64,000 nt of DNA from Streptomyces sp. NBC_01408. GTDB taxonomy: Bacteria; Actinomycetota; Actinomycetes; Streptomycetales; Streptomycetaceae. Position numbers and translations under genes: made by a program. Every line of letters begins with the position of its first letter. Position 1 is the first letter of the stretch. Location of the stretch: assembly GCF_026340255.1 (NCBI RefSeq), contig NZ_JAPEPJ010000001.1, positions 3,899,001 to 3,963,000 of the forward strand, in the 5' to 3' direction. Shown piece after piece: positions 52,821-61,333 of the stretch. The notes beneath the pieces were generated by a model. The model had not been told where the DNA came from, did no database searches, and worked only from the letters and a program-made list of their open reading frames with translations.

Positions 52821-53483
52821 ATGAGTGGGGCAGCAGACGAAGGACCGAGACGGGTCGGTCGGCCACGCGCCGACCAGCTGAGACCGGTGAGCGGCCGGCC
52901 GCCGCGCGAGGAACTCCTGTGCGCGGCGGCCGAGCTGTTCACCGTCCGGGGCTACGGGGCCACCACCACGCGGGCGGTGGCCGAGCGGGCCGGGCTGCGC
53001 CAGGCCACGATGTACCACTACTTCGGCGGCAAGGAGGAACTCCTCGCCGAGCTCCTGGAGTCCACGGTCGCACCCTCGCTGCAGCTGGGCCGCAAGCTGC
53101 TCGCCGACGCCGCGCGGCCGGCCGCCCGGCGGCTGTGGGAGCTGTGCCGCTCCGACGTGCTGCTGCTGTGCGGGGGGCCGTACAACCTGGGCGCGCTGTA
53201 CCTGCTGCCCGAGGTGGCCGGGGCGCGCTTCGGCCAGTTCCGCCGGATGCGCGCCGAACTGAAGCACATCTACCGCGAGTTGCTCCACGGGACCTGCGCC
53301 GGGGCCGAACTGGCCGGCGACCGGGCCGGGCTGGCGCTCCGCAACGACCTGGTCTTCGGGCTCATCGAGGGCGTCATGCTGATCCACCGCGCGGACCCGG
53401 CACGGCCCGTATCCGCCTTCGCAGACGCCACGGCGGACGCCGCCCTGCGGATCGCGGGCGTCGGCGCGGACGGGCCCGCCTAG
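52821..53483 (+). CDS. TetR-family transcriptional regulator
   Basis: A 220-residue one-component regulator. The helix-turn-helix occupies about residues 25-75 (LLCAAAELFTVRGYGATTTRAVAERAG, then QATMYHYFGGKEELLAELLE, in separate helices). The C-terminal domain is ligand-binding and unspecific in sequence. No ribosome site is evident upstream of the ATG, so the start rests on homology of the helix-turn-helix region. It converges on the RluA-type gene, and the two stop codons overlap in a shared CTAG. The target is not apparent; the upstream gene is the helicase. Confidence 0.9.
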   Translation: MSGAADEGPRRVGRPRADQLRPVSGRPPREELLCAAAELFTVRGYGATTTRAVAERAGLRQATMYHYFGGKEELLAELLESTVAPSLQLGRKLLADAARPAARRLWELCRSDVLLLCGGPYNLGALYLLPEVAGARFGQFRRMRAELKHIYRELLHGTCAGAELAGDRAGLALRNDLVFGLIEGVMLIHRADPARPVSAFADATADAALRIAGVGADGPA

Positions 53484-54481
53484 GGCGTCCCTTCCGCCCT
53501 GACCTCGGTCGCGTACTCGGGGCCGGTCCCGGATTCCCAGCCCGGGAGGTCGTGCCAGGCCTGGAGGGCGAGTCCGCTCTCGAAGCGGTGGGCGGTGCCG
53601 GTGACCGGGTCGGTGAAGGCCAGCACCCGGGCCAGGAGCTGGAGCGGTCTGCGGTAGTCGTCCGGGGCCGGATCGGCGACCGTCGGGTACACCGGGTCGC
53701 CGAGGATGGGCAGGCCCAGGCCGTTCATGTGCACCCGCAGCTGGTGGGTGCGGCCGGTGTGCGGGGTCAGCCGGTAGCGGCCCAGGCCGCCCCGGGTGCC
53801 GGTGAGTTCGATCCGGCTCTCGGCGTTCGGCTCGCCGCCCGGGACCTCGGTCGCCGCGATCACCCCGCGGGTCTTCTCGATGCGGCTGCGCACGGTGCGC
53901 GGCAGGTCGAGCTGCGGATCGTACGGTGCGAGGGCCTCGTACTCCTTGAGCACCTCCCGCCGCTGGAAGAGAAGCTGGTAGGCGCCCCGGTCCGCGGGCC
54001 GGATGCTGAACATCACCAGTCCGGCCGTCAGCCGGTCCAGCCGGTGCGCCGGGCTGAGCCCGGGCAGCTCCAGCTCCTCGCGGAGCCGGGCCAGGGCGGT
54101 CTGGGTGATGTGGCTGCCGCGCGGGGTGGTCGCCAGGAAGTGCGGCTTGTCCACGACCAGGAGGTGCGGGTCGCGGTGCACGACGCGGACCGGGAAGGGG
54201 ACGACCGGCTCGGCCGGGAGGTCCCGGTGGAACCACAGGTAGGCGCCCGGCTCGTACGGGTCCCGCGCGCGCAGGACCCGGCCGGCGGGGCCCCGTACCC
54301 GGCCGGCCGCCAGCAGGCGGGCGATGGCCTCGGCGCCGGGGCCGCCCGCGTAGTGCGCGGCGAGGTAGCCGCCGAGGTCCGGCCAGGCCCCCTCCGGGTC
54401 GGGCGGCAGGCGCAGCCGGACCGGGTCGATTCCGGCGCGCTGCGGGAGGGGCGAGGGGGGTACCGGGGCTCTGCGTCTCAT
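53480..54481 (-). CDS. RluA-family pseudouridine synthase
   Basis: A 333-residue pseudouridine synthase of the RluA family. The catalytic Asp is D149 in HRLDRLTAGLVMF, followed by RVEKT-like EALAPYDP and the conserved LTPHTGRTHQLRVHMNGLGLPILGD with substrate-binding residues. The N-terminal 90 residues replace the usual S4 domain with an Arg-rich helical segment. The substrate is an rRNA or tRNA uridine not identifiable here. The ATG at 54481 (minus strand) has TAGCCT eight bases upstream, whose TAG is at the same time the stop codon of the serine hydrolase gene, so it may be leaderless. Confidence 0.92.
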   Translation of the reverse strand: MRRRAPVPPSPLPQRAGIDPVRLRLPPDPEGAWPDLGGYLAAHYAGGPGAEAIARLLAAGRVRGPAGRVLRARDPYEPGAYLWFHRDLPAEPVVPFPVRVVHRDPHLLVVDKPHFLATTPRGSHITQTALARLREELELPGLSPAHRLDRLTAGLVMFSIRPADRGAYQLLFQRREVLKEYEALAPYDPQLDLPRTVRSRIEKTRGVIAATEVPGGEPNAESRIELTGTRGGLGRYRLTPHTGRTHQLRVHMNGLGLPILGDPVYPTVADPAPDDYRRPLQLLARVLAFTDPVTGTAHRFESGLALQAWHDLPGWESGTGPEYATEVRAEGTP

Positions 54482-54492
54482 CGGGGGACAGG

Positions 54493-56028
54493 CTACTGCT
54501 GGGTGAAGGTGCCCAGGTGGTTCGTATCGAGGTACTCGACGCGGAGGGTGCCGTCGGAGAAGGTCACCCCGCTGCGGCCCACCGCGTTCTCGCCCCCGGT
54601 CTCGAAGCTGAAGGTGTCCCCGTCGTAGTGGGTCAGGGGGTAGCGCTCCGGCTTCGGGCCGAGGGAGAGGGTGAGCGCGCCCTTGTCGTCGGCGGTCACC
54701 GTGGCCTTGCCGTAGTAGGGGCTGTCGTAGCTTCCCGTGTACGCGGCGCTGTCCTGGGCCGGCTGCGCCGAGGCGGGCGGGTGGGCGTAGTCGGTGGGGG
54801 AGCGACCCACGGCGGCCAGCTGTTCGTAGAGGGCGCCGGCCAGGGCCAGCCAGTCGGTGGTGGGCTTGCCGTGCTCGGCGAAGTCGAAGAAGTCCAGGGC
54901 GACGGCGTCGGCCAGGCCCACGGGGGCGCCGTTGGTGAGGACGACGATGCCGAGCTCCTCCAGGGGGAGCATCGTGACGTTGGTGTTGGCGCCGAGGTCG
55001 AAGGCGCCGGAGTGGCTCAGGCGCAGCCGGCCGGCGTCGTCGTAGGAGACGTTCCACCCCAGGCCGTAGAAGGAGGTGTGGTTCTGCGGCGGGGAGGGCG
55101 CCTGCGACACGATCTCGGGAAGGTGCGTACGGGCGAGGGTGTCGGCCGGGACGATCCGCTTCCCGTCGAGGGCTCCCTCGGCGAGCTGGAGGCGCAGCCA
55201 CCGGGACATGTCGCGGGCGTTGGAGCTGACCCCGCCGGCCGGGGACTGGGCATCGGGATCGCGGACGTAGCGGGGGCTCCACGTGCCGTCCGGGTTCTTG
55301 ACGTGGGTGGCGGCGCGGTCGGGGGCGTTCTCGAAGGCGGAGAACTCGGTGCTGGTGTGCGTCATGCCGGCGGGCTTGAAGAGGGTGTCCTCGGCGAGCT
55401 TCTGCCAGCTGGCGCCCTTGGTGCGGGCCACGGCCTCGGCGGCGGCGGTGAAACCGAAGTTGGTGTAGGCGTAGCTGGCGCGGAACGGGCTGAGGGGCTC
55501 CAGGCGCAGGTGGTCGAGGATGTACGCCTGGTCGTAGCCGAGGTCTTCGAGGAGGTCGCCGGCGTGGTCGGGGAGACCGCTGCGGTGCGAGAAGAGGTCG
55601 GCCGTGGAGACGTGGTCGGTGACCCAGGGGTCCTTGAGGGCGAACCCGGGGAGGTCGGTGTGGCGGTCCCACTCGTCCGCGGTGGTGAGCGTGCCGGCCA
55701 CGACCGTGGAGGAGACCGGCTTGGAGAGCGAGGCGATCTGGAAGACGGTGTCGGGGCCGACCATGGCGCTCTCACCGGTCCTGCGGAGGCCGAAGCCCTG
55801 GAGGTGGACGACCTTGTCCTGGTGCACCACGGCGACGGACACCCCGGGGACCCCGGTGCGGCGCATCATGTCCCGGACCGTCTGATCGAGGCGGGCGACG
55901 GCCTTGTCGACCTGGGCGTCGGTCAGCAGGGGCTTCGGCGGGGGCGGGGGGCTGGGCGCGGCGGTCGCCGCCGTCGCGGTCAGCAGGGCCGCGGCCCCCG
56001 CCGCGCCGAGTGCGCGCAGCGTACGCAT
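54493..56028 (-). CDS. Secreted serine hydrolase, beta-lactamase class C/penicillin-binding-like
   Basis: A 511-residue exported hydrolase. Residues 1-24 are a signal peptide. The class C beta-lactamase/DD-peptidase fold carries SLSK (S100 to K103) and YTN (188-190), with HSG-type third motif in LSHSGAFDLG near 350. The C-terminal 100 residues form a lipocalin-like DUF3471-type extension (AAYTGSYDSPYYGKATV). The substrate could be a peptide, ester or beta-lactam; resistance is not implied. The ATG at 56028 is preferred over an upstream ATG, since a good signal peptide begins there. A 667-bp repeat-rich region separates it from the next upstream gene. Confidence 0.9.
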   Translation of the reverse strand: MRTLRALGAAGAAALLTATAATAAPSPPPPPKPLLTDAQVDKAVARLDQTVRDMMRRTGVPGVSVAVVHQDKVVHLQGFGLRRTGESAMVGPDTVFQIASLSKPVSSTVVAGTLTTADEWDRHTDLPGFALKDPWVTDHVSTADLFSHRSGLPDHAGDLLEDLGYDQAYILDHLRLEPLSPFRASYAYTNFGFTAAAEAVARTKGASWQKLAEDTLFKPAGMTHTSTEFSAFENAPDRAATHVKNPDGTWSPRYVRDPDAQSPAGGVSSNARDMSRWLRLQLAEGALDGKRIVPADTLARTHLPEIVSQAPSPPQNHTSFYGLGWNVSYDDAGRLRLSHSGAFDLGANTNVTMLPLEELGIVVLTNGAPVGLADAVALDFFDFAEHGKPTTDWLALAGALYEQLAAVGRSPTDYAHPPASAQPAQDSAAYTGSYDSPYYGKATVTADDKGALTLSLGPKPERYPLTHYDGDTFSFETGGENAVGRSGVTFSDGTLRVEYLDTNHLGTFTQQ

Positions 56029-56695
56029 GGGGTCATTGTCCCGCCGGACGGGCTGGGCCGCGCGGGGGCGCTGCCGCTGTGGCCGTGCGGTGCCGTGGCT
56101 CTGGCTGGGCGCCGCTGCTGGGGCTCCGCCCCAGGCCCCGCGCCTCAATCGCCGGCGGGGCTGGGTTTGGCCCTGCCAGGGACGGGTTTGGCCCTGGCCC
56201 TGGCAGGGCTTGGCGGTTCGGGGTGTGGGTCGGGGTCGCTCCGGAGCGTCTCCTCGGCTCGCGCACTGAGCCCCGGCTGCGAAGGCAGGGCCCGGGTTGC
56301 GCGCTCGTCCTGCGGGGACTCTCCTGCGCGACCCCGCCCCACGCCCAGGCTTCGGAAGCAGGCCCCGGCGCCCGCCGGAAGCCGTGGTGGAGGGGAGTGG
56401 GGACGCGCAGGGTTGTCCCCGCAGGACGAGCGCGCAACCTGGGCCGATGGCGTCGGGTCGGGCTCAGTGCGCGAGCCGAGGAGACAACCCGGAGCGGCCC
56501 CGCGGACCGACCCCACCGACCAGGCCCCGGCGCAGCCGAACCCCACCCCCGCCACGGGCGAAGCCAGGGCCAAATCCAGCCCCGCCGGCGTTTGAGGCGC
56601 GGGGTCTGGGGCGGAGCCCCAGGGGCCCGGCCGCAGGCGAGCCGGACACCGCCGAGCCGCCCGCAGGGCACCCGGCCATGCAACCTTGCCGGAGG
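56029..56695. other. Repeat-rich intergenic region, no gene
   Basis: No supported coding sequence is present; open frames here are products of GC bias. The region holds the 505-bp imperfect palindrome described separately, flanked by about 90 bases on the serine hydrolase side and 70 on the siderophore-interacting protein side. The promoter of the serine hydrolase gene must lie within it. Confidence 0.7.
56118..56622. repeat. 505-bp imperfect palindrome with three perfect arm blocks
   Basis: Matching blocks occur at symmetric positions. CTGGGGCTCCGCCCCAG at 56118-56134 has its complement at 56606-56622. A 26-bp block at 56248-56273 has a perfect complement at 56460-56485. A 25-bp block at 56295-56319 has a perfect complement at 56415-56439. 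Sequence between the blocks also shows mirrored similarity. The centre is near 56367. The outer ends are copies of the CCTCAA-CGCCGGCGGGGCTG element also seen at 12.6 and 62.3 kb. Confidence 0.88.
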
Positions 56696-57541
56696 CTACG
56701 CGGCGGCCTTGTGGGTGTGTTCCTGTTCGGCTTCCACCGTGGCGTTCCAGTCGCGCTTGATCGCGCGCCAGCCCTCGTCCGTCTCGCCCAGGCGCCAGTA
56801 GCCGGAGATCGACAGGTGTTCGCGCGGGATGCCGCGCTCCAGGCGCAGGTGGCGGCGGAGCTCCTTGACGAAGCCCGCCTCGCCGTGGACGAAGGCGTGC
56901 ACGTTCTCGGAGGGGAACTGCAGCGAGGTGACGGCCTTCACCAGGGCCTCGCCGACCGGGCGGTCGCCGCGGTGGATCCAGACGGGCACGGTGCCGTCCG
57001 TGGTGGCGATCTTCAGCTCGTCGGCGGGGCCCTCGACCTCGATGAAGGCGTGGACCCGCATACCGGCCGGCATCCGCTCCATCGCCGCGGCGATGGCCGG
57101 CAGCGCGCTCTCGTCGCCCACCAGGAGGTGCCAGTCGGCCGTCGGGTCCGGGGCGTACGCGCCGCCCGGGCCGAGGAACCGTACGAGTTCACCCGGCTGG
57201 ACGCGGGCCGCCCAGGGGCCGGCCACGCCCTCGTCGCCGTGGACGACGAAGTCGAGGGTCAGTTCCAGGTGCGCCGGGTCCCAGGACCGGACCGTGTACG
57301 CGCGCTGGCGCGGCCACTGAGCGCGCGGGAAGTCGGCGCGGATCTGCTCCAGATTCCACGGCGAGGGGTAGGTGACGCCCTGCGGAGGAAAGAGGATTTT
57401 GATGTAGTGATCGGTGAACTCGCCTGCGCCGAAGCCCGCCAGACCGTCACCGCCCAGCACGAGCCGCACCATGTGCGGCGAAAGCCGTTCGGTACGTACG
57501 ACGACAGCGGTGCCGACAGTGCGGGCGCGTCCTTCTGCCAC
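56696..57541 (-). CDS. Siderophore-interacting protein (flavin ferric-siderophore reductase)
   Basis: A 281-residue FAD-containing reductase of the SIP/ViuB family, which releases iron from imported ferric siderophores in the cytoplasm. The N-terminal FAD-binding barrel (about 1-120) includes FTDHYIKILFPP and the RxYT motif in QRAYTVRSWDP. The NAD(P)H-binding SIP domain follows (LLVGDESALPAIAAAMERM, then VHAFVHGEAGFVKELRRHL and GYWRLGETDEGW). The GTG start follows AGGGGAG. An iron box lies about 26 bases upstream, consistent with DmdR/IdeR-type repression when iron is sufficient. No siderophore gene is adjacent. Confidence 0.94.
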   Translation of the reverse strand: MAEGRARTVGTAVVVRTERLSPHMVRLVLGGDGLAGFGAGEFTDHYIKILFPPQGVTYPSPWNLEQIRADFPRAQWPRQRAYTVRSWDPAHLELTLDFVVHGDEGVAGPWAARVQPGELVRFLGPGGAYAPDPTADWHLLVGDESALPAIAAAMERMPAGMRVHAFIEVEGPADELKIATTDGTVPVWIHRGDRPVGEALVKAVTSLQFPSENVHAFVHGEAGFVKELRRHLRLERGIPREHLSISGYWRLGETDEGWRAIKRDWNATVEAEQEHTHKAAA

Positions 57542-57566
57542 GGTTACTCCCCTGACTCCCCTGAAA

Positions 57567-57582
57567 CTTAGGATTACCTAAG
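57567..57582 (-). promoter_or_regulatory. Iron box (DmdR/IdeR-type operator)
   Basis: CTTAGGATTACCTAAG is a perfect palindrome of TTAGG and CCTAA half-sites with ATTA between. It resembles the DmdR1 consensus TTAGGTTAGGCTCACCTAA, although its half-site spacing is shorter. It is followed by a further TTAG at 57583-57586. It precedes the siderophore-interacting protein gene. Confidence 0.7.
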
Positions 57583-57590
57583 TTAGCACC

Positions 57591-58514
57591 TCAGGGGAGC
57601 AGCGCGCTGCTCAGGCGCGACACGGCTCCACCGAGACCCCATCGATGGGTGAGGGCGGCCACCAGTTCGGGCTGTGCCGGGGAGGTGGGGAGGGCCGGGT
57701 CGAACTGCGGCAACGGGACGTCCGAGGCCACCTGGACCACCTTCGGAGCCACCGCCAGATACGGCCGGGACTCGTCCAGCCGCCTGCGCTGGGTGGGAGT
57801 CAGCTTCGCCTTCGGGTCGTCGATCGCCGCGATGATCCCGGCGAGCGTTCCGTAGGTGTCGAGGAGCTTGGCCGCGGTCTTCTCGCCGATGCCCGGGACG
57901 CCCGGCAGGCCGTCGCTCGGGTCCCCGCGCAGCAGCGCCAGGTCCGCGTAACCGGGACCGTCCACCCCGTACTTCTCGCGCAGCCACGCCTCGTCCGTCA
58001 CCTGGAGGCTGCCCACGCCCTTGAGGGGGTAGAGGACCCGCCGCTGCCGTGCGTCGTCGACCAGCTGGTAGAGGTCGCGGTCGCCCGTGACGATGTCCAC
58101 CGGGCCCGTCGCGCGGGCGGTGAGCGTGCCGATCACGTCGTCCGCCTCGTAGCCGGCGACTCCCACCCGGGCGATGCCGAAGGCGTCCAGTGCCGTCTCG
58201 ATGATCGGCACCTGCGGGGCGAGGGTGTCGGGGGTCTCCTCCACGTCCGGCCCGGTCTCGGTCTCCACCGCGACGCGGTGCGCCTTGTAGGAGGGGATCA
58301 GCTCCACCCGCCAGTGCGGCCGCCAGTCGGCGTCCATGCACGCCACCAGATCGTCCGGGCGGTGGTCCTGGACCAGCCGCCCGATGAAGTCGAGCAGCCC
58401 GCGCACGGCGTTGACCGGGGTGCCGTCGGGAGCCTTCACCGAGTCCGGCACGCCGAAATAGGCGCGGTAGTAGAGGGAGGCGGTGTCCAGGAGCATCAGG
58501 CGTCGTGTCGTCAC
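57591..58514 (-). CDS. 5'-3' exonuclease (PolA N-terminal-like FEN nuclease)
   Basis: A 307-residue stand-alone nuclease of the 5'-3' exonuclease/flap family. Metal-binding residues appear in MLLDTASLYYRAYFG, DDLVACMDADWRPHWR, YEADDVIGTL and TGDRDLYQLVDD. The helix-three-turn motif GLPGVPGIGEKTAAKLL is intact. It lacks a polymerase domain. Streptomycetes carry this in addition to PolA. It probably processes RNA primers or flaps. The start is GTG at 58514; another GTG is two codons upstream and no good ribosome site distinguishes them. It is divergent from the XRE-cupin gene. The C-terminal 20 residues lie close to the iron box of the next gene. Confidence 0.91.
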   Translation of the reverse strand: MTTRRLMLLDTASLYYRAYFGVPDSVKAPDGTPVNAVRGLLDFIGRLVQDHRPDDLVACMDADWRPHWRVELIPSYKAHRVAVETETGPDVEETPDTLAPQVPIIETALDAFGIARVGVAGYEADDVIGTLTARATGPVDIVTGDRDLYQLVDDARQRRVLYPLKGVGSLQVTDEAWLREKYGVDGPGYADLALLRGDPSDGLPGVPGIGEKTAAKLLDTYGTLAGIIAAIDDPKAKLTPTQRRRLDESRPYLAVAPKVVQVASDVPLPQFDPALPTSPAQPELVAALTHRWGLGGAVSRLSSALLP

Positions 58515-58726
58515 GGACACGATGATGCCGCAACGCGGCGCGGGCCCGTCCGGCGCGCGACCGCCCGTCAGGGCAGCCGCGCCGGACCACGGACGGTGAG
58601 CGCACCCGCACGCGAAGGCACCCCGGGCGGACCGGTGCGCTCGTGCGCGCGATACCGGGGGCGGTTGCTGCGTAAGGTGCTTACAGCACACCGATGTGCG
58701 ACGGACAAGGGGAGGGCAGCCCCGAC

Positions 58727-59377
58727 ATGAACGACAGGGACGGCACGGACGGCCCGAACGACTTGGACCGCGAGCACGACAAGGGCAAGAGCACGGACAA
58801 GGACAAGGACGCCAAGGAACCGCTCCGGGTCGGTGTGGCCGTCCGCAAGCGGCGTCGCGCCCTCCATCTGACCCTGGCGGCAGTCTCGGCGCGCAGCGGC
58901 CTGTCGGTTCCCTTCCTCAGCCAGATAGAGAACGAGCGGGCCCGGCCCAGCATGCGGTCCCTGGAGCGGGTCGCGGACGCGCTGGAGACCACCGCCGTGG
59001 AGCTGTTGGCCGCGTCGGACACCGCGCGCACGGTGGACCTCGTACGAGCCGGCGACGCGTCCGGGCTCACCCCGGTCCCCGGCGTACGGCCCCTCGTGCG
59101 CGGGCACCACCAGCTGCACGCGCTGGAGTTCACCGGGGACCAGGACGCGGGCCGCGAGTACCAGCACCGCAACGACGAGCTGATGTACGTGGTCTCGGGC
59201 GCATGCCAGGTGGAGGCGGAGGGGCGGGCGTACCGGCTGGAGAGCGGGGACGCGCTGTTCCTGTCCGGTGGCGTACGCCACCGCTGGCGGGCCGTCACCG
59301 AGGACACCCGGCTGCTGGTCGTCGCCGTCGGGGAGCACATCCACGCGACGTCCGAGCCGCCGTCGCCCGGGCAATGA
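58727..59377 (+). CDS. XRE-family regulator with cupin domain
   Basis: A 216-residue regulator. The first 35 residues are highly charged (Asp/Lys-rich DREHDKGKSTDKDKDAKE). Residues about 35-95 are a Cro/CI helix-turn-helix (VGVAVRKRRRALHLTLAAVSARSG, then PFLSQIENERARPSMRSLERVA, split over two helices). Residues about 130-210 are a cupin barrel (YQHRNDELMYVVSGACQVEAEG, then LESGDALFLSGGVRHRWRA). Such proteins control amino acid, polyamine or metal metabolism. The ATG at 58727 lies 10 bases after GGGGAGGG; an ATG at 58694 has no ribosome site. Its stop overlaps the next start as ATGA. Confidence 0.9.
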   Translation: MNDRDGTDGPNDLDREHDKGKSTDKDKDAKEPLRVGVAVRKRRRALHLTLAAVSARSGLSVPFLSQIENERARPSMRSLERVADALETTAVELLAASDTARTVDLVRAGDASGLTPVPGVRPLVRGHHQLHALEFTGDQDAGREYQHRNDELMYVVSGACQVEAEGRAYRLESGDALFLSGGVRHRWRAVTEDTRLLVVAVGEHIHATSEPPSPGQ

Positions 59378-60102
59378 GCGGCGCGCGGCGGATCGTCTCG
59401 CTGGTGCCCTCCCTGACCGAGGCGGTGGCGGAGAGCGCCCCGGGGCGGCTGGCCGGGGTCACGGACTGGTGCACGCACCCCGCGGACCTCGGGGACGCGG
59501 TGCGGATCGGGGGGACGAAGAACCCCGACGTCCGAAGGATCGTGGAGCTGCGCCCGGACCTGGTCATCGCCAACGAGGAGGAGAACCGGGCCCCGGACCT
59601 GGCGGCGCTGCGCGCGGCGGGGGTGGAGGTACTGGTCACCGAGGTCCGGGACCTCCCGCAGGCCGTGCGGGAACTGGACCGGGTACTGGTGGGGGCGCTG
59701 GGGCTGAAGAGGCCGGGCTGGCTCGCGGACGCCGAGCGCGCGTGGGACCGGGCCGAGCCGGTGGGGCCGGTCAGCGCCTTCGTCCCCGTGTGGCGCCGGC
59801 CGTGGATGGTGCTCGGCCGGGACACCTTCGCCGGGGACCTGCTGGCACGGCTGGGAGTGCGCAACGCCTACGCCGGGCACGCGGAGCGGTATCCGCGGGT
59901 GCCGGTGGAGGAGCTCGCGGCCGCCGGCTGCGATCTGGTGGTGCTCCCGGACGAGCCCTACCGCTTCACGCCCGAGGACGGGCCGGAGGCCTTCCCGGGC
60001 CTGCCGGCCGCCCTGGTCAGCGGCCGCCACCTGACCTGGTACGGGCCCTCGCTGGCCGAGGCCCCGCGGGTACTGGCGCAGGCCCTGCGCGCGGCGGCCT
60101 GA
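59374..60102 (+). CDS. Cytosolic helical-backbone metal receptor (BtuF-like fold)
   Basis: A 242-residue protein with the fold of cobalamin/iron-siderophore binding proteins (RIVSLVPSLTEAVAESAPGRLAGVTDWC, here cut: SLVPSLTEAV, then GTKNPDVRRIVELRPDLVIANEEENR). It has no signal peptide or lipobox, so it should be cytoplasmic, unlike transporter-associated BtuF. The middle has VPVWRRPWMVLGRDTFAGDLLARLG, typical of this cytosolic subgroup. A ligand such as a corrinoid or metal complex is possible. The ATG overlaps the XRE-cupin stop (ATGA), implying coupled synthesis and a shared pathway. Confidence 0.85.
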   Translation: MSGARRIVSLVPSLTEAVAESAPGRLAGVTDWCTHPADLGDAVRIGGTKNPDVRRIVELRPDLVIANEEENRAPDLAALRAAGVEVLVTEVRDLPQAVRELDRVLVGALGLKRPGWLADAERAWDRAEPVGPVSAFVPVWRRPWMVLGRDTFAGDLLARLGVRNAYAGHAERYPRVPVEELAAAGCDLVVLPDEPYRFTPEDGPEAFPGLPAALVSGRHLTWYGPSLAEAPRVLAQALRAAA

Positions 60103-60152
60103 CGGGCTGCTCGTACCCTGCCAGGTGGGGTAGCCGCCTCTGCTGAGCCGCC

Positions 60153-61277
60153 CTAACGCGTGAGCAGGCTGCGGTCGAACAGGCCGCGGAGGGTGTGGGC
60201 CGCGGCGAGCAGCCATGTGGTCAGCAGGGCCAGGAAGAGGGCCGCGGCCAGCCAGGCGAGGGCGGTCAGGCCGGTGTGGCGGGCCAGCCCGGCGGCGCCG
60301 GTGACGCAGGTGCCGACGGGGAAGGTCAGCGCCCACCAGGTCATCGCGAAGCCCATGCCGCCCCGGGCGGCCCGGACCAGCATCGCCGTGGCGAGGGCCA
60401 GCCACAGCAGGGCGAAGCCCATCACGGGGACCCCGTAGACGACAGCGAAGGCGCCGAGCGCACCCGCGTACGGGGCGCCGATGGACTGGGGGGCCATGTC
60501 GGCGAGCTGGTTCACTGCGGTGGTGGACTGCCCCAGGGGGCCCAGGACCAGGAAGAGGGTCGGGGTCAGGACCAGGGGCAGCGGGCCGCCCACGATCAGC
60601 CGGCCGAAGACCAGGGGCAGCATCAGCAGGGTGGCGAACAGGCTGATGCCGAACATGGCGTAGCAGGCGAGCAGCATCGCCTCGCGGGGCTGGCCCGCGG
60701 GCAGGTGGGGTATCAGCAGCGGGCCCAGGGCGGCGGAGACCATCGGGGCGACCAGGGGGAGCAGCCAGACGGGGATGGCCTGCTTCGCCTCGACCTTGTG
60801 GCGGACGACCATCAGGTACGGCACCGCCACGGCCATGACCAGGCCGATCGCGGTGCCCGCGGTGAAGAGCACGGTGTCCACGGCGACGGCGGCGCCGGTC
60901 CCGATCAGGTCCTTGCCGACGATGAGGGTGCCGCCGCCGACGGCCAGCAGGGCCATCGAGAGGCAGCCGTAGAAGGGGGCCACGGCGGGGTCGAGGAGAT
61001 GGGCGCGGGCCTGGTCGCGGTGGTGGATCCAGTGCCCGGCGCGGGCCGTGAGCAGCACGGCGAGGGCGAGCGCGGACAGCGCCCAGACGATCTGGCAGGC
61101 CACGCGCTGTCCGGGGAGCTGGTACGGCAGGGTCGCGCCGGCGTTGGCGACGATCGCCGTGCCCATGACGGAGGCGTACCAGTTGGGGCCGAGGTGCCGC
61201 AGCGCGGGGGCCTTGTGGGCGCGGGGCGCGGTCTCGGTGGCGGGGGTGGTGCGGGGTCGCACGAGGGTGGTGGCCAT
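60153..61277 (-). CDS. TDT family transporter (TehA/SLAC1-like)
   Basis: A 374-residue integral membrane protein with about ten transmembrane helices, of the tellurite-resistance/dicarboxylate transporter family, which includes TehA, Mae1 and sulfite or anion channels. Helix-rich segments include HLGPNWYASVMGTAIVANAGATLP (cut: GPNWYASVMGTAIVANAG) near the N-terminus and MGFAMTWWALTFPVGTCVTG near residue 310, the latter typical of the family. The substrate is unknown. The ATG at 61277 is the only good start. It is divergent from a LysR-type gene that probably regulates it. Confidence 0.9.
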   Translation of the reverse strand: MATTLVRPRTTPATETAPRAHKAPALRHLGPNWYASVMGTAIVANAGATLPYQLPGQRVACQIVWALSALALAVLLTARAGHWIHHRDQARAHLLDPAVAPFYGCLSMALLAVGGGTLIVGKDLIGTGAAVAVDTVLFTAGTAIGLVMAVAVPYLMVVRHKVEAKQAIPVWLLPLVAPMVSAALGPLLIPHLPAGQPREAMLLACYAMFGISLFATLLMLPLVFGRLIVGGPLPLVLTPTLFLVLGPLGQSTTAVNQLADMAPQSIGAPYAGALGAFAVVYGVPVMGFALLWLALATAMLVRAARGGMGFAMTWWALTFPVGTCVTGAAGLARHTGLTALAWLAAALFLALLTTWLLAAAHTLRGLFDRSLLTR

Positions 61278-61333
61278 GGACCCAGCCTGCTGCCGCGCCG
61301 GACCGGGCGGCAGAGGTGATCTCCCTATGAGGC

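Noticed and set aside
54493..56028. Beta-lactam resistance gene
   Set aside because: The SLSK/YTN/HSG pattern with a lipocalin-like extension fits broad serine hydrolases and esterases; resistance cannot be inferred.
56010..56801. Coding sequences within the palindromic region
   Set aside because: The open frames on both strands come from mirrored GC-rich repeats and show no homology signature or ribosome site.
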